Positions 41,797 through 50,757 of a DNA stretch of 64,000 nucleotides are shown one piece after another. The stretch comes from CAYZJV01 sp964473245 (GTDB taxonomy: Bacteria > Spirochaetota > Spirochaetia > Sphaerochaetales > Sphaerochaetaceae): NCBI GenBank assembly GCA_964473245.1, contig CAYYOL010000001.1:50303-114302 (forward strand). Reading direction: 5' to 3'. Position 1 is the stretch's first letter, and the number at the start of each line of letters is the position of its first letter. The translations under genes and the position numbers were made by a program. The notes beneath the pieces were generated by a model. The model was not told the origin of the DNA. It ran no database searches and saw only the letters and a program-made list of their open reading frames with translations.

Positions 41797-42771
41797 TTAG
41801 ACTCGCTTGATGATTTCAACGATTTCCCGCACCGCCCGTGTAGCTTCGGGTATCGGAAACAGTGGGAAATCGTGATTCATTTTCGGGTATTCGAAGTAGT
41901 CAAGACGTACTCCCTGACGCAGGCAAAGCATACGAAATTTTCTTGCGTCGGGGAGAAACAATTCATGGGTACCCACGAAGAGCGTAAGTGGGGGGAGACC
42001 GGTCAGTGGTCCGTTGATTGGACTTACCCTACGGTCAGTCAGGTCCATCGAACCCGCCCAAGATATACCCATACGTTGCAAATGGTGCCGATTCAGCATA
42101 GGATCCTTTGATTCTACCGTATCGATTGCAGCATTTCTGAGTGTGATATCGAGCCATGGAGAGATGAGAATCACCTCCTTGGGAAGCGCATTTCCTCGTA
42201 CTAGCAACTCCTGGGCGACGGCAAGAGCATACCCGCCACCCGCTGAATCGCCCATGAACACCGTATTCTCTGATCCCCGATCACGCATGATCGAGATACA
42301 CAGATCCACCATTCGATCGAAAGAATCCTGCACAGTATGCACCGGTGCTTTGGGATAGATGGGAATGGTGATAACCCCCTTCACCTGATTGTTGATCCTA
42401 TCGAGGAAGAGCCAGTGTGGGAGAATAGGATGTTCCACATAGGCTCCTCCATGGAAGTAGATGATATGTCGGTTGTTCGTCTCTCGCCGTTCTCGCAGTT
42501 CAATGCAATACAAATCCTCATATGTCACAGTGGAGATAATAGCGAGCAGCTGCAGTGGTGTCGGCATCTGGTACGGATCTTCGTTCCGAATTGCCTGCTG
42601 CTCGAGAAACAGGTCACTGTCCTCCGATGCATGAAACCACCCTCTCTTGAGACGGAGGAGAAGCAATCGCTCACTTACCCAACTTCGGAAGCTCCGCTTC
42701 TCTTTTCTAGTTATATAGAGAGCAAAAAGCGAACCGACGACTGCTAGTGAGATCAACAACACATATGCCAT
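41797..42771 (-). CDS. Alpha/beta hydrolase fold-3 esterase (HSL family), membrane-anchored
   Basis: 324 aa. The N-terminal hydrophobic helix (YVLLISLAVVGSLFALYI) looks like an uncleaved anchor. Oxyanion motif HGGAY (~residue 107), nucleophile GDSAGGG (~177), Asp in HELFLPDAR (~270) and His in MNHDFPLF (~300) define the hormone-sensitive-lipase family. The ATG at 42771 lies 6 nt after a TACTGT -10 box and lacks a Shine-Dalgarno, so it is predicted leaderless. Divergent from the DUF72 gene. Confidence 0.85.
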   Translation of the reverse strand: MAYVLLISLAVVGSLFALYITRKEKRSFRSWVSERLLLLRLKRGWFHASEDSDLFLEQQAIRNEDPYQMPTPLQLLAIISTVTYEDLYCIELRERRETNNRHIIYFHGGAYVEHPILPHWLFLDRINNQVKGVITIPIYPKAPVHTVQDSFDRMVDLCISIMRDRGSENTVFMGDSAGGGYALAVAQELLVRGNALPKEVILISPWLDITLRNAAIDTVESKDPMLNRHHLQRMGISWAGSMDLTDRRVSPINGPLTGLPPLTLFVGTHELFLPDARKFRMLCLRQGVRLDYFEYPKMNHDFPLFPIPEATRAVREIVEIIKRV

Positions 42772-42777
42772 ATGAAT

Positions 42778-42807
42778 ACAGTACACGTGCATTCATACGA
42801 CTGTCAA
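42778..42807 (-). promoter_or_regulatory. Leaderless promoter of the esterase
   Basis: Minus strand: consensus TTGACA (42807-42802), 18-nt spacer, TACTGT (42783-42778), six bases to the ATG. Confidence 0.65.
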
Positions 42808-42824
42808 AACAAACTGGAGAAATC

Positions 42825-42853
42825 TTGCCTTTGCTTTAAAATACTACTACTGT
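42825..42853 (+). promoter_or_regulatory. Leaderless promoter of the DUF72 gene
   Basis: TTGCCT (42825-42830), 17-nt spacer, TACTGT (42848-42853), six bases to the ATG at 42860; no Shine-Dalgarno. Confidence 0.6.
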
Positions 42854-42859
42854 AGAAAC

Positions 42860-43708
42860 ATGGAAAGGATACGGTTTGGTACCTGCTCATGGAAATATCC
42901 ATCATGGAATACTCTTGTCTACACGTCGGAACATCCGGAGAACTATCTGGAGGAGTATGCGCAAAAGTATGATATGGTCGAAATCGACCAGTGGTTCTGG
43001 TCTCTCGGTAAAGAGAGTGCAGGACTACCGAACGCTCGGACAGTTGCCGAGTACGACCGAGCCACCGATGCCCAGTTCCGCTTCACGATCAAGTGCCCAA
43101 ATGCACTCACCCGCCCTTTTCACGATAGAGTCCACGGAGAGAGGACTCGCAAGAACCCCTACTATCTGAACGAAAATTTCATGCGCTCCTTCCTTGATTC
43201 CATACAACCGCTCACTCCAAAAGTAGGGCTGCTCATGTTCCAGTTTGGCTATATGAACAAGCAGATGGTTGCTAACCGGTTGGAATTTCTCAAACAACTC
43301 GACTCCTTCTTCGCTATGCTCCCCTCTACCATTCCCTACGGCATAGAGTTGCGCAACCCAGCTTGGATAGATGGAACCTGGTTCAGCTGGCTATCCGAAC
43401 ACCAGGTTGCTCCCGTTCTCATTCAGGGGTATTGGATGGACGATATCAATCGCACCATTGCACGATACGAGAATCTGATCGGTGATACAGTGAGTATCAG
43501 GCTACACGGGGAAGACCGTGAGGAGATCGAGGCATCGACCGGAGGACAGTGGGACAGATTGGTGAATCCGCGAGAGAGGGAACTAGGTGAGGTTGCCCAA
43601 TCGATTACGATGTTGGCTGAACGAGGTCGCATAGTATACGTACAGGTGAACAACCACTACGAAGGGAGCGCTCCGCTCACGATTGAACGGCTACGCGCGC
43701 TACTCTAA
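42860..43708 (+). CDS. DUF72-family protein (YecE-like)
   Basis: 282 aa TIM-barrel-like DUF72 member. Start RIRFGTCSWKYPSW, then YDMVEIDQWFWSL, FRFTIKCPNALT, and the ending YVQVNNHYEGSAPLTIERL are the family marks. The biochemical role of the family is unknown. No Shine-Dalgarno; predicted leaderless. Confidence 0.9.
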   Translation: MERIRFGTCSWKYPSWNTLVYTSEHPENYLEEYAQKYDMVEIDQWFWSLGKESAGLPNARTVAEYDRATDAQFRFTIKCPNALTRPFHDRVHGERTRKNPYYLNENFMRSFLDSIQPLTPKVGLLMFQFGYMNKQMVANRLEFLKQLDSFFAMLPSTIPYGIELRNPAWIDGTWFSWLSEHQVAPVLIQGYWMDDINRTIARYENLIGDTVSIRLHGEDREEIEASTGGQWDRLVNPRERELGEVAQSITMLAERGRIVYVQVNNHYEGSAPLTIERLRALL

Positions 43709-43735
43709 TACATAATCGATGCAAGAGTCGATCTA

Positions 43736-44437
43736 CTAGGGAAACATCCTTCTCGTAGGAACCGGTCTCCGAGACGAGGGGCGGAACCCCTCCGCAAAGC
43801 GACAGCCACTTTGTATCCCACGAAATTCGGCAAGCACCTTCATAGCATGCATGAGGTGAAGATGCCCCCGCTTCTCCAAGTAGTCGATTTGGCTTGCGTG
43901 ACAGGCAAGGGCTTTCTCCTTCTTTTCATATGTATCAGAGATATCCACGAACTCTGTGGGAGTGAACACACCGCCTCCGACTTTATCCATGTGATACAGG
44001 TGCATGATCTTGTCGATTGCAGGACTTTCAGTCTTGCAGTGCGTCAACGTCGCCTGTACCAGACAGTACATGACCAGTTCACTCGTTGCATTATGATCAG
44101 GGTGGTAATCGTCCGGATCGTGGGTGATCACAAGATCGGGTTTCACCGAACGAATCAGTTCTGTCATCCGTAGTCTAACCGTTTTATCTGTTGCATCGAG
44201 TTCCATATCGTCGACATCGAGAGTACAATAGGAGGCTCCAATGACCGCTGCAGCCTTCGCCGATTCGGCCATTCGCACCATGCGCAACCGTTCAGGCTCA
44301 ATCGTTGCATGTCCTTGGTTTCCGTTGGTCACCGAACAAACCACCACTGAATCTCCACGATCGACACATCGAGCCAATGTACCAAAGCAACAGAGTTCAC
44401 TATCGTCCGGATGAGCGCCGACAACCAATACGTTCAT
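43736..44437 (-). CDS. PIG-L/LmbE-family zinc deacetylase
   Basis: 233 aa. Zinc motif AHPDDSELCCFGTLA at the N-terminus and HPDHNATSELV near residue 115 are the metal-binding signatures. Relatives de-N-acetylate N-acetylglucosaminyl conjugates (BshB, MshB, chitobiose-type). Substrate unknown here. GGAGG lies 7 nt before the ATG. Convergent with the DUF72 gene. Confidence 0.9.
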   Translation of the reverse strand: MNVLVVGAHPDDSELCCFGTLARCVDRGDSVVVCSVTNGNQGHATIEPERLRMVRMAESAKAAAVIGASYCTLDVDDMELDATDKTVRLRMTELIRSVKPDLVITHDPDDYHPDHNATSELVMYCLVQATLTHCKTESPAIDKIMHLYHMDKVGGGVFTPTEFVDISDTYEKKEKALACHASQIDYLEKRGHLHLMHAMKVLAEFRGIQSGCRFAEGFRPSSRRPVPTRRMFP

Positions 44438-44504
44438 GGGAAACCTCCTGCAAGTCAGACTATGTACTTAGATTGGGAAAATCATACCACAGAACACCAC
44501 TCTC

Positions 44505-44513
44505 TGCTATGAT
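44505..44513 (+). promoter_or_regulatory. Extended -10, leaderless promoter of the TauE gene
   Basis: TGC-TATGAT (44505-44513), six bases to the ATG at 44520. No good -35 at 17-18 nt, as often with extended -10 promoters. Confidence 0.45.
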
Positions 44514-44519
44514 GGATCC

Positions 44520-45260
44520 ATGACATCCACGATCAGCCTGAGCCTCGCTCTCTTTCTTATCGCACTCGCAGGTGCATTTCTCCAGACGAACATCGGATTT
44601 GGGTTTCCAGTTCTCGCTATGATCTTTCTGCCAGCCCTCTTTCCCTTCAACACAGCTGTTGCACTGTGTCAGGTAATCGCCATGGCCAGCACAACGATTC
44701 TAACCGTAAAGTACTGGCGATATATCGATTGGAAGACCATGCTCCCTATGCTGATCGTTTCGCTCACTGCAGGTATTCTGGTCACACTCGGATCGATTTC
44801 TCTACCACACCGGAGCTTGCAGCTGATTCTGGGAAGCGCACTCATAGCGATCAGTATCTTCACCGTCAGATTCAGCGAGAGGATCCATATACGACCGACG
44901 GCAGGTGCAGGGGCCATGTTGGGGCTTATCGCGGGAACCGGAAATGGATTCTTCGGAATCGGAGGTCCCCCGGTTGCCATCTATCTCCTTGGAGCCAGGC
45001 TGGAGAAGCGATCGTATCTAGCCACCATTCAATGTTATTTCCTGATCTCGAATATCAGCACCATCATAGTACGGACAGGATACGGAGCGCTCTCAGCCTC
45101 CGACATCCCGCTCATAGTCGGAGGATGGCTCGGCATAGGAGCGGGAACGCTTCTCGGGCTTCGCGTATTCGAGCGAATTCCACAACGAATGCTCAGAAAA
45201 CTCGTTTACGGATTCGTCGGAGTCTCAGGAGCAACCATCATAGTGCAGCAGCTCCTGTAG
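44520..45260 (+). CDS. TauE/SafE-family sulfite/organic anion exporter
   Basis: 246 aa with about eight helices. The first repeat has AGAFLQTNIGFGFPVLAM and the second GMGxG-like AGTGNGFFGIGGPPVAIYLL, the paired TauE motifs. Likely exports sulfite, sulfoacetate or another small anion. No sulfonate-degradation genes are adjacent. Convergent with the beta-CASP nuclease gene, 5 nt apart. Confidence 0.88.
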   Translation: MTSTISLSLALFLIALAGAFLQTNIGFGFPVLAMIFLPALFPFNTAVALCQVIAMASTTILTVKYWRYIDWKTMLPMLIVSLTAGILVTLGSISLPHRSLQLILGSALIAISIFTVRFSERIHIRPTAGAGAMLGLIAGTGNGFFGIGGPPVAIYLLGARLEKRSYLATIQCYFLISNISTIIVRTGYGALSASDIPLIVGGWLGIGAGTLLGLRVFERIPQRMLRKLVYGFVGVSGATIIVQQLL

Positions 45261-45265
45261 GCTTC

Positions 45266-46939
45266 CTAGTCCGCACTGTTCCAGCGGGAACGGAGAGATT
45301 CCAGATCCTCGACGAAGTGCATGACTGCATTCGCCAATCGTTGCGCATCGCGTGATGAGGGGTCGTGGAACACCTCCTCACTATGCTGCTGCATACGAGA
45401 GCGAACCTCCTGAACACTTTTGAATACCGAATCGAGCTGTCCCAAGGCAACCTTGAGATCGTTGAGTCCCGAGACCCAAAGCTTCTCAGCCTTCGCTACA
45501 GGAAGGTCTCCGGCCAGAAGGTCGAAACTCTCGAATGGTGCCGGAGCCCATGCTGAAAGATCCAATTCGCTCCCGAGCAGACCAGCGAAATACTGAGCGA
45601 CCTGCTCATCTCCATGCACGACGAACACATGTTCCGGCTTCTTCTTGAAGCTACCTACCCACGCAACAAGCCCCTTCTGGTCTGCATGACCACTGACCCC
45701 TTCGAGCCTCCGCACAGACGCACGAATATCGATTTGTTCCCCGAAAATGGTAACCTTCTCTGCTCCATCGAGTATCGAACGACCGAGTGTTCCGTTCGCC
45801 TGATATCCACAGAACACGATAGTACTCTCGGCTCTCCACAGATTATGCTTCAGATGATGTTTGATTCTTCCAGCCTCGCACATACCACTCGAACTGATGA
45901 TCACGGCACTCTCTTTCCTCCGGTTCAGTTCTCTCGATTCATCGGCAGTGACGGTTGTAGTCAATGAGTCAAACACAAGCGGATTCAACCCCTGCGCAAC
46001 CAGCTCCATCGCCTCTTCGTCGAAATACCCTTCGATATTCCGAGAGAACACCTTCGTCGCCTCTATGGCAAGCGGACTATCGAGGAATACCGGAATCGTA
46101 GGAAAGTCGGGCAGCATGGAATGGGTGATGATATGTCTCAGCAGATAGAGCAACTCCTGTGTCCTACCCACGGCGAACGATGGGATGATCACATTCCCAC
46201 CTTTTTCGAATGTATCTTGAATGATCTCTGCAAGCTGTCTTGAACGCTCTTGTGTCGAAATTCGCTGAGATTTATGTTCTGGCTCCTTATGGAGTCGATC
46301 GCCATAGGTGGACTCCATGATGACGAAATCGGCCTCCTGCATATACACCGGGTCATTGATTATTGGCTGATCAAGATTTCCAATATCTCCACTGAAGACC
46401 AAGTGCCGTTTCTCGTCACCCTCTTGAAGCCAGACTTGAATGGACGAAGAACCGAGCAGATGTCCCGCGTCGGTGAACTCGACTTCGATACCTGCATCGA
46501 CCCAGAATCTGGAATCGTACGGATGGCCGGAGAAGAGATCCATAGCCTTGTGCGCATCTGCAACTGTATACAGCGGCTCGATCTCGGGCTTCCCTGCTCT
46601 CCTCCGTTTTCGATTCTGCCACTCGGTCTCCATCTCCTGGATATGTCCCGAATCTGCAAGCATGATCGAACAGAGATCTGCAGTCGCCTCGGTACTGTGT
46701 ATAGTCCCACGAAACCCATCGCCTACAAGGAGGGGAATCCTTCCCGAATGGTCTATGTGAGCATGGGTCAGAAGCACATAATCGATTTCGGTAGCCTTGA
46801 ACGGAAGGTCCATACCGATCTTCTTTTCATCGTTTCCCTGTGGTAGACCGCAGTCCACCAACAGCCGTTTTCCTGCGCACTCTATCAGGGTGCAACTACC
46901 GGTCACGGTTCTCGAACCGCCATAAAATGTAAGTTTCAT
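45266..46939 (-). CDS. Metallo-beta-lactamase/beta-CASP RNA-processing nuclease
   Basis: 557 aa. Metal motif HAHIDHSGRIP (~residue 59), FTDAGHLLGSSSIQ (~155), SGDIGN, beta-CASP domain with DSPLAIEATKVFSRN, motif B ISSSGMCEAGRI and C-terminal SGHADQKGLVAWV. This is the YSH1/CPSF-like family of bacterial RNA nucleases. A ~90-residue helical tail after VHGDEQ is extra. There is no Shine-Dalgarno; a TATCCT box lies 6 nt before the ATG, so the mRNA is predicted leaderless. Confidence 0.9.
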   Translation of the reverse strand: MKLTFYGGSRTVTGSCTLIECAGKRLLVDCGLPQGNDEKKIGMDLPFKATEIDYVLLTHAHIDHSGRIPLLVGDGFRGTIHSTEATADLCSIMLADSGHIQEMETEWQNRKRRRAGKPEIEPLYTVADAHKAMDLFSGHPYDSRFWVDAGIEVEFTDAGHLLGSSSIQVWLQEGDEKRHLVFSGDIGNLDQPIINDPVYMQEADFVIMESTYGDRLHKEPEHKSQRISTQERSRQLAEIIQDTFEKGGNVIIPSFAVGRTQELLYLLRHIITHSMLPDFPTIPVFLDSPLAIEATKVFSRNIEGYFDEEAMELVAQGLNPLVFDSLTTTVTADESRELNRRKESAVIISSSGMCEAGRIKHHLKHNLWRAESTIVFCGYQANGTLGRSILDGAEKVTIFGEQIDIRASVRRLEGVSGHADQKGLVAWVGSFKKKPEHVFVVHGDEQVAQYFAGLLGSELDLSAWAPAPFESFDLLAGDLPVAKAEKLWVSGLNDLKVALGQLDSVFKSVQEVRSRMQQHSEEVFHDPSSRDAQRLANAVMHFVEDLESLRSRWNSAD

Positions 46940-46945
46940 GAGTCA

Positions 46946-46974
46946 AGGATACCGTGCGGATCACCTGTTGTCCA
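46946..46974 (-). promoter_or_regulatory. Leaderless promoter of the beta-CASP nuclease
   Basis: Minus strand: TGGACA (46974-46969), 17-nt spacer, TATCCT (46951-46946), six bases to the ATG at 46939. Confidence 0.55.
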
Positions 46975-47002
46975 TAAAAACCGTGTACAGGAAGACTCGT
47001 CC

Positions 47003-47031
47003 TTGAGCTGTTCCCGACGGTGGGGTATCAT
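47003..47031 (+). promoter_or_regulatory. Promoter of the LUD-domain gene
   Basis: TTGAGC (47003-47008), 17-nt spacer, TATCAT (47026-47031); a GGAGG Shine-Dalgarno follows, so this one is a leadered mRNA. Confidence 0.6.
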
Positions 47032-47050
47032 ACAGATACAGGAGGCTCGT

Positions 47051-47731
47051 ATGGATGCAAACAGGAACAGAGTACGGGAAATGTCGATTGCACGAGCTAT
47101 GGAACGATTGAGAAAGAACAATATGGATGCAGCATATCTGCCTTCCATTCAGGATGTAGTTCCCATGCTCCGATCACTGCTCGATGAGGGGTGTACGATA
47201 GCACTCGGCGGATCTGTGACTCTTGCCGAGACAGGAGCACTCAAACTGGTGAGAAGTGACATATTCCACCTGATCGATCGGTATGAAGCTGGGCTCACAC
47301 CGCAACAACTGCATCTGCGAATGGTCGAGACTTTTTCTGCCGATGTCTTTCTTACGAGTGTGAATGCCATTACCGAACATGGAGAACTCTACTGTGTCGA
47401 TGGAAGAAGCAATCGGGTGGCTCCTATGCTCTTCGGGCCAAAGCAGGTCATCGTTATTGCAGGATGGCAGAAGATTGTGCCAACCCTTCGCGATGCGGTC
47501 GATCGAGTCAAACGAATCTCAGCACCTGCGAATGCCATGCGCCTAGAAAAGGATACGCCCTGTGTGAAAACCGGACACTGTGTCGCACCCTACTGTGACG
47601 ATCGTCATCTCATGAGCATTCCTACCGGAGCGTGCGATTCCGGTATCTGCAGTAATATGGTCGTCATGGGACACCAGACTGTGAAGGATCGCGTCAAGGT
47701 TCTCATAATCGGAGAGGAGACCGGGTACTGA
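47051..47731 (+). CDS. LUD-domain protein (LutC/DUF162-like)
   Basis: 226 aa. The LUD domain starts MSIARAMERLRKNNMDAAYL with ALGGSVTLAETG (~57) and FLTSVNAITEHGELYCVDG (~103). The C-terminal region is rich in cysteine (CVKTGHC, PYCDD, ACDSGIC), which may bind a metal or Fe-S cluster. In lactate-oxidation operons LutC works with LutA/LutB; here it stands alone. The start at 47051 has GGAGG 5 nt upstream. Confidence 0.85.
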   Translation: MDANRNRVREMSIARAMERLRKNNMDAAYLPSIQDVVPMLRSLLDEGCTIALGGSVTLAETGALKLVRSDIFHLIDRYEAGLTPQQLHLRMVETFSADVFLTSVNAITEHGELYCVDGRSNRVAPMLFGPKQVIVIAGWQKIVPTLRDAVDRVKRISAPANAMRLEKDTPCVKTGHCVAPYCDDRHLMSIPTGACDSGICSNMVVMGHQTVKDRVKVLIIGEETGY

Positions 47732-47743
47732 TGAGCCTTTTGG

Positions 47744-48190
47744 CTACTCGCGGAACAACTCATAGACCTCTTCTGCAGAACGGGATGCTGCAAGCAGTCT
47801 ACGAAATGCATTCGAAGCTGTAGCACGCGCTATCGATGCGAGCACTTCTATGTGAGCGCTGGCTTCGTGTTCGGGCGCAACCACCATGAAGAAGAACTGA
47901 CACCCTTTCCCATCCTGAGAATCGAAATCTATTGGGCTCTCTGTAACACCTACGACTACCGCGATTGATTCGACTGCAGTGGTCTTTGCATGCGGTATAG
48001 CAATGCCATCGGCCAGGCCGGTGCTACCGAGTGCCTCTCTCGCGAAAATCGCTGCAAGAATCTCCTCCCGGTTCACAGACGGACGGTGAGTAACCAGCAG
48101 GTCCGTCAACTCTTCGATAACTCCATTTTTTGTGTTCGATTCCAACGGAATCTGTATAAGATCTTTGTCCAGAATATCGGCAAGTGTCAT
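47744..48190 (-). CDS. PTS EIIA domain protein (fructose/PtsN type)
   Basis: 148 aa single EIIA domain. The phosphorylatable His lies in GLADGIAIPHAKT (~residue 65). No EIIB/EIIC partner is present, as in PtsN-type regulatory EIIA proteins. The ATG at 48190 has AGGAGG 7 nt upstream. It lies 10 nt after uspA at the end of the V-ATPase operon, suggesting control or co-regulation with membrane energisation. Confidence 0.88.
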   Translation of the reverse strand: MTLADILDKDLIQIPLESNTKNGVIEELTDLLVTHRPSVNREEILAAIFAREALGSTGLADGIAIPHAKTTAVESIAVVVGVTESPIDFDSQDGKGCQFFFMVVAPEHEASAHIEVLASIARATASNAFRRLLAASRSAEEVYELFRE

Positions 48191-48200
48191 GGTCGGCCTC

Positions 48201-48698
48201 CTAATCTGCATCCGGCAACGATTCGAACATATCCCACACGGTATCGCTGTCTCGTACCACGAGTACGGGACAGGGGGCTGTACGCATCATTCTGTCGGTT
48301 TCGCTGAGCAACTCGTCTCGTCTGCTGTGAATCTCAGAGATGCCCCCGAGAACGAGGAGATCCATCTGGTGCTCCTGAATGTAGGAGCGAACCTCTGAGT
48401 GTACCGTTCCCGCTGTCTTCACCGGGACCACTGGAACCCCTTTTTGCAGCCCGAGACGCTCGACATGATTCAGGTATCGTTGGGCATCTCCCTCGATGTC
48501 TCGTCGGTACTCCTGCTCTTCGATATCGAGAAAGATCCGTGCTTTGACCAGATCCTGAAGTGCACGAGTATTCACCACATACACTGCGGTCAGGCTCGCT
48601 TCCAGCCGTCTGGCAAGCACAATTGCCGCCATTGCCGCTGTTACGGAATCCTCGGAACCGTCCAGATACACGAGTATCCGGGAAAAAGGCTCAGTCAT
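48201..48698 (-). CDS. Universal stress protein (UspA family)
   Basis: 165 aa. Start RILVYLDGSEDSVTAAMAA, ending CPVLVVRDSD. The usual ATP-binding G-x2-G-x9-G(S/T) motif is altered: GGISEIHSRRDELLSET has Leu-Ser where Gly-Ser is expected, so ATP binding is uncertain. Its start overlaps the end of the V-ATPase D gene by 8 bases, so it is translationally coupled to the ATPase operon. Confidence 0.88.
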   Translation of the reverse strand: MTEPFSRILVYLDGSEDSVTAAMAAIVLARRLEASLTAVYVVNTRALQDLVKARIFLDIEEQEYRRDIEGDAQRYLNHVERLGLQKGVPVVPVKTAGTVHSEVRSYIQEHQMDLLVLGGISEIHSRRDELLSETDRMMRTAPCPVLVVRDSDTVWDMFESLPDAD

Positions 48699-49341
48699 GG
48701 TGCACCTCCCGAGCCCTCCTCCGTTGCCGGTCCATTCGCTCCTTCACTTGCTTCATCAACATAAAACTCTCCCGTTCTGCCTCTTCTATTCTACTTCTTG
48801 TATAAGCCAGAGTATCTTGTAGCTCTGGAATCACTATCTTTTCCAAGGCATTCACTTTCCGGATCGTCTTCTTCACCTCCCGGGCAAGACGCATGATGGA
48901 AACTTTCAATTCAGCCAATCGCCCCATCAATTTCAATGCATCTCGATACGCTGCTAGGGTATCCTCCACCGACAACGTAGTCCCTTCAGGACTAAAATAG
49001 GGGCCTCGTTCCACGAATGTCGTATCGACCCTCGGCAGGCGCACCCCCATGACCTTTCTGTCACTCAGTTCAATCGAGGACTCGATGGTCACAGCCCCGA
49101 AGAGGTTCGCTACACGAAGCCTACCCATCTCCATGACGGTATGTTGCATCGAATCGGCTGCGAATGCAAGCGCTTTATCGACCCGACTTTGATACTCCAC
49201 TGCCTGGTCTACCAGTGTGAGGAGCTCTACCATGAGAATGGAACGCTTTTGATCGAGTAATTCGTGTCCCAACGATGCGAACTTCAATTCGTCGTTGAGC
49301 TTGAGCAAGTTACTCCTTGTCGGTGCTACTGATCGTGCCAC
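48691..49341 (-). CDS. atpD: V-type ATP synthase subunit D (central stalk)
   Basis: 216 aa. Start VAPTRSNLLKLNDELKFA and LLDQKRSILMVELL are the D-subunit signature; long helices at both ends form the rotor coiled coil. It connects the A3B3 head to the membrane rotor. It starts 3 nt after atpB. Confidence 0.94.
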   Translation of the reverse strand: MARSVAPTRSNLLKLNDELKFASLGHELLDQKRSILMVELLTLVDQAVEYQSRVDKALAFAADSMQHTVMEMGRLRVANLFGAVTIESSIELSDRKVMGVRLPRVDTTFVERGPYFSPEGTTLSVEDTLAAYRDALKLMGRLAELKVSIMRLAREVKKTIRKVNALEKIVIPELQDTLAYTRSRIEEAERESFMLMKQVKERMDRQRRRAREVHHD

Positions 49342-49344
49342 ACG

Positions 49345-50757
49345 TTATCTCCCATAGAATTCGGTGATCTCTTCATCGGTCACCCGCTGCATCTCCTCGG
49401 ACGGGAGCTCTGACAACGCCTGCCAACCGAGATCCAAGGTCTGATCTATCGAACGGTTCTCGGTATATCCTTGATGGACAAAAGATCGCTCAAAACGTTT
49501 ACCGAACTCAAGGTATTGGTGATCGAGAGCGGTAAGCTCCTCCTCTCCGATCACCGAGGCCAGGTTGCGTACATCTTTCACATGACTGTAGGAGGCAAAG
49601 AGTTGGTTCGCCAGATGTGGGTGGTCTTTCCGAGTCATGTCTTCGCCGATACCATCCTTCATAAGTCGACTGAGACTTGGCAAGCCATTGACTGGTGGAT
49701 AGATACCTCTGCCGTGCATTTCTCGATCGAACACAATCTGCCCCTCAGTGATATATCCAGTGAGATCGGGAATAGGATGACCGATATCGTCATTCGGCAT
49801 AGTGAGAATGGGAAGCTGCGTGATAGAACCACTTCTACCAGCGATCTTCCCGGATCGCTCGTAGAGCTCGGCCAAATTCGAATAGAGATACCCCGGGTAC
49901 CCTTTTCGGCTCGGGATCTCCCCCCGAAGCGTCGATATCTCTCTCAACGATTCACAATAGTTCGTCATATCGGTCATGATAACCAGCACATGCTTACCCT
50001 TCGTGAAAGCGAGGTGCTCTGCAAGGGTGAGCGCAGTACGAGGAGTGATCGTCCGTTCGATCGAGGGGTCGTCTGCAAGCGAGAGGAAGAGCGCAACATT
50101 CTCCAGAACACCCGATTGCTCAAAGCTGTCTATGAAGAATCTTGCCACGTCATACTTGACTCCCATGGCAGCGAACACGATCGCGAAATCCTGCTCTCTT
50201 CCCAACACCTTAGCCTGCCTTGCAATCTGTGCGGCGAGCTGGTTATGTGGGAGCCCGTTTCCACTGAAGATGGGGAGTTTCTGCCCCTGAATGAGGGTGG
50301 TGAGCCCATCGATCACTGAGATTCCGGTCTGTATGAAATCACGCGGGTACTCGCGTGCTGTTGGATTGATCGGAAGTCCATTCACATCAAGTTCATCTTC
50401 ACCAACCGAGAGGGAACCTCCATCACGAGGTTTCCCAAGGCCGTTGAGGACCCGCCCCAACATCTGCTCTGAAACTGGGAGTGTCAATGGTTCACCCATG
50501 AAACGCATGCGAGTTCCCGGCAACGTGAGCCCACTGGTTCCTTCGAACAGTTGCACAACCACACTCTCGTCACTGGTATCGAGCACCTGTCCAGTTCTCC
50601 GTCTGCCGAGCGCATCTCTGCACTCCACCAGCTCTCCGAAGCCGACTGGGTGGGTGTTTCGCATATACACGAGCGGCCCATCGATACGGGAGGCTCCAAC
50701 ATATTCCCTTCCGCTCAGAAGGGTTTTATCCAGGCCATCGATGCTTCTATCGCTCAT
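49345..50757 (-). CDS. atpB: V-type ATP synthase subunit B
   Basis: 470 aa regulatory head subunit. PREYPRDFIQTGISVIDGL, the degenerate P-loop IFSGNGLPHNQLAAQIARQ, and GSITQLPILTMPNDDIGHPIPDLTGYITEGQI are canonical. It lacks catalytic Walker A Lys, as expected for B. It overlaps atpA by 11 bases. Confidence 0.96.
   Translation of the reverse strand: MSDRSIDGLDKTLLSGREYVGASRIDGPLVYMRNTHPVGFGELVECRDALGRRRTGQVLDTSDESVVVQLFEGTSGLTLPGTRMRFMGEPLTLPVSEQMLGRVLNGLGKPRDGGSLSVGEDELDVNGLPINPTAREYPRDFIQTGISVIDGLTTLIQGQKLPIFSGNGLPHNQLAAQIARQAKVLGREQDFAIVFAAMGVKYDVARFFIDSFEQSGVLENVALFLSLADDPSIERTITPRTALTLAEHLAFTKGKHVLVIMTDMTNYCESLREISTLRGEIPSRKGYPGYLYSNLAELYERSGKIAGRSGSITQLPILTMPNDDIGHPIPDLTGYITEGQIVFDREMHGRGIYPPVNGLPSLSRLMKDGIGEDMTRKDHPHLANQLFASYSHVKDVRNLASVIGEEELTALDHQYLEFGKRFERSFVHQGYTENRSIDQTLDLGWQALSELPSEEMQRVTDEEITEFYGR

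Noticed and set aside
49471..50319. 282-residue plus-strand ORF opposite atpB
   Set aside because: Antisense to a highly conserved ATPase subunit, with no domain or start signal.
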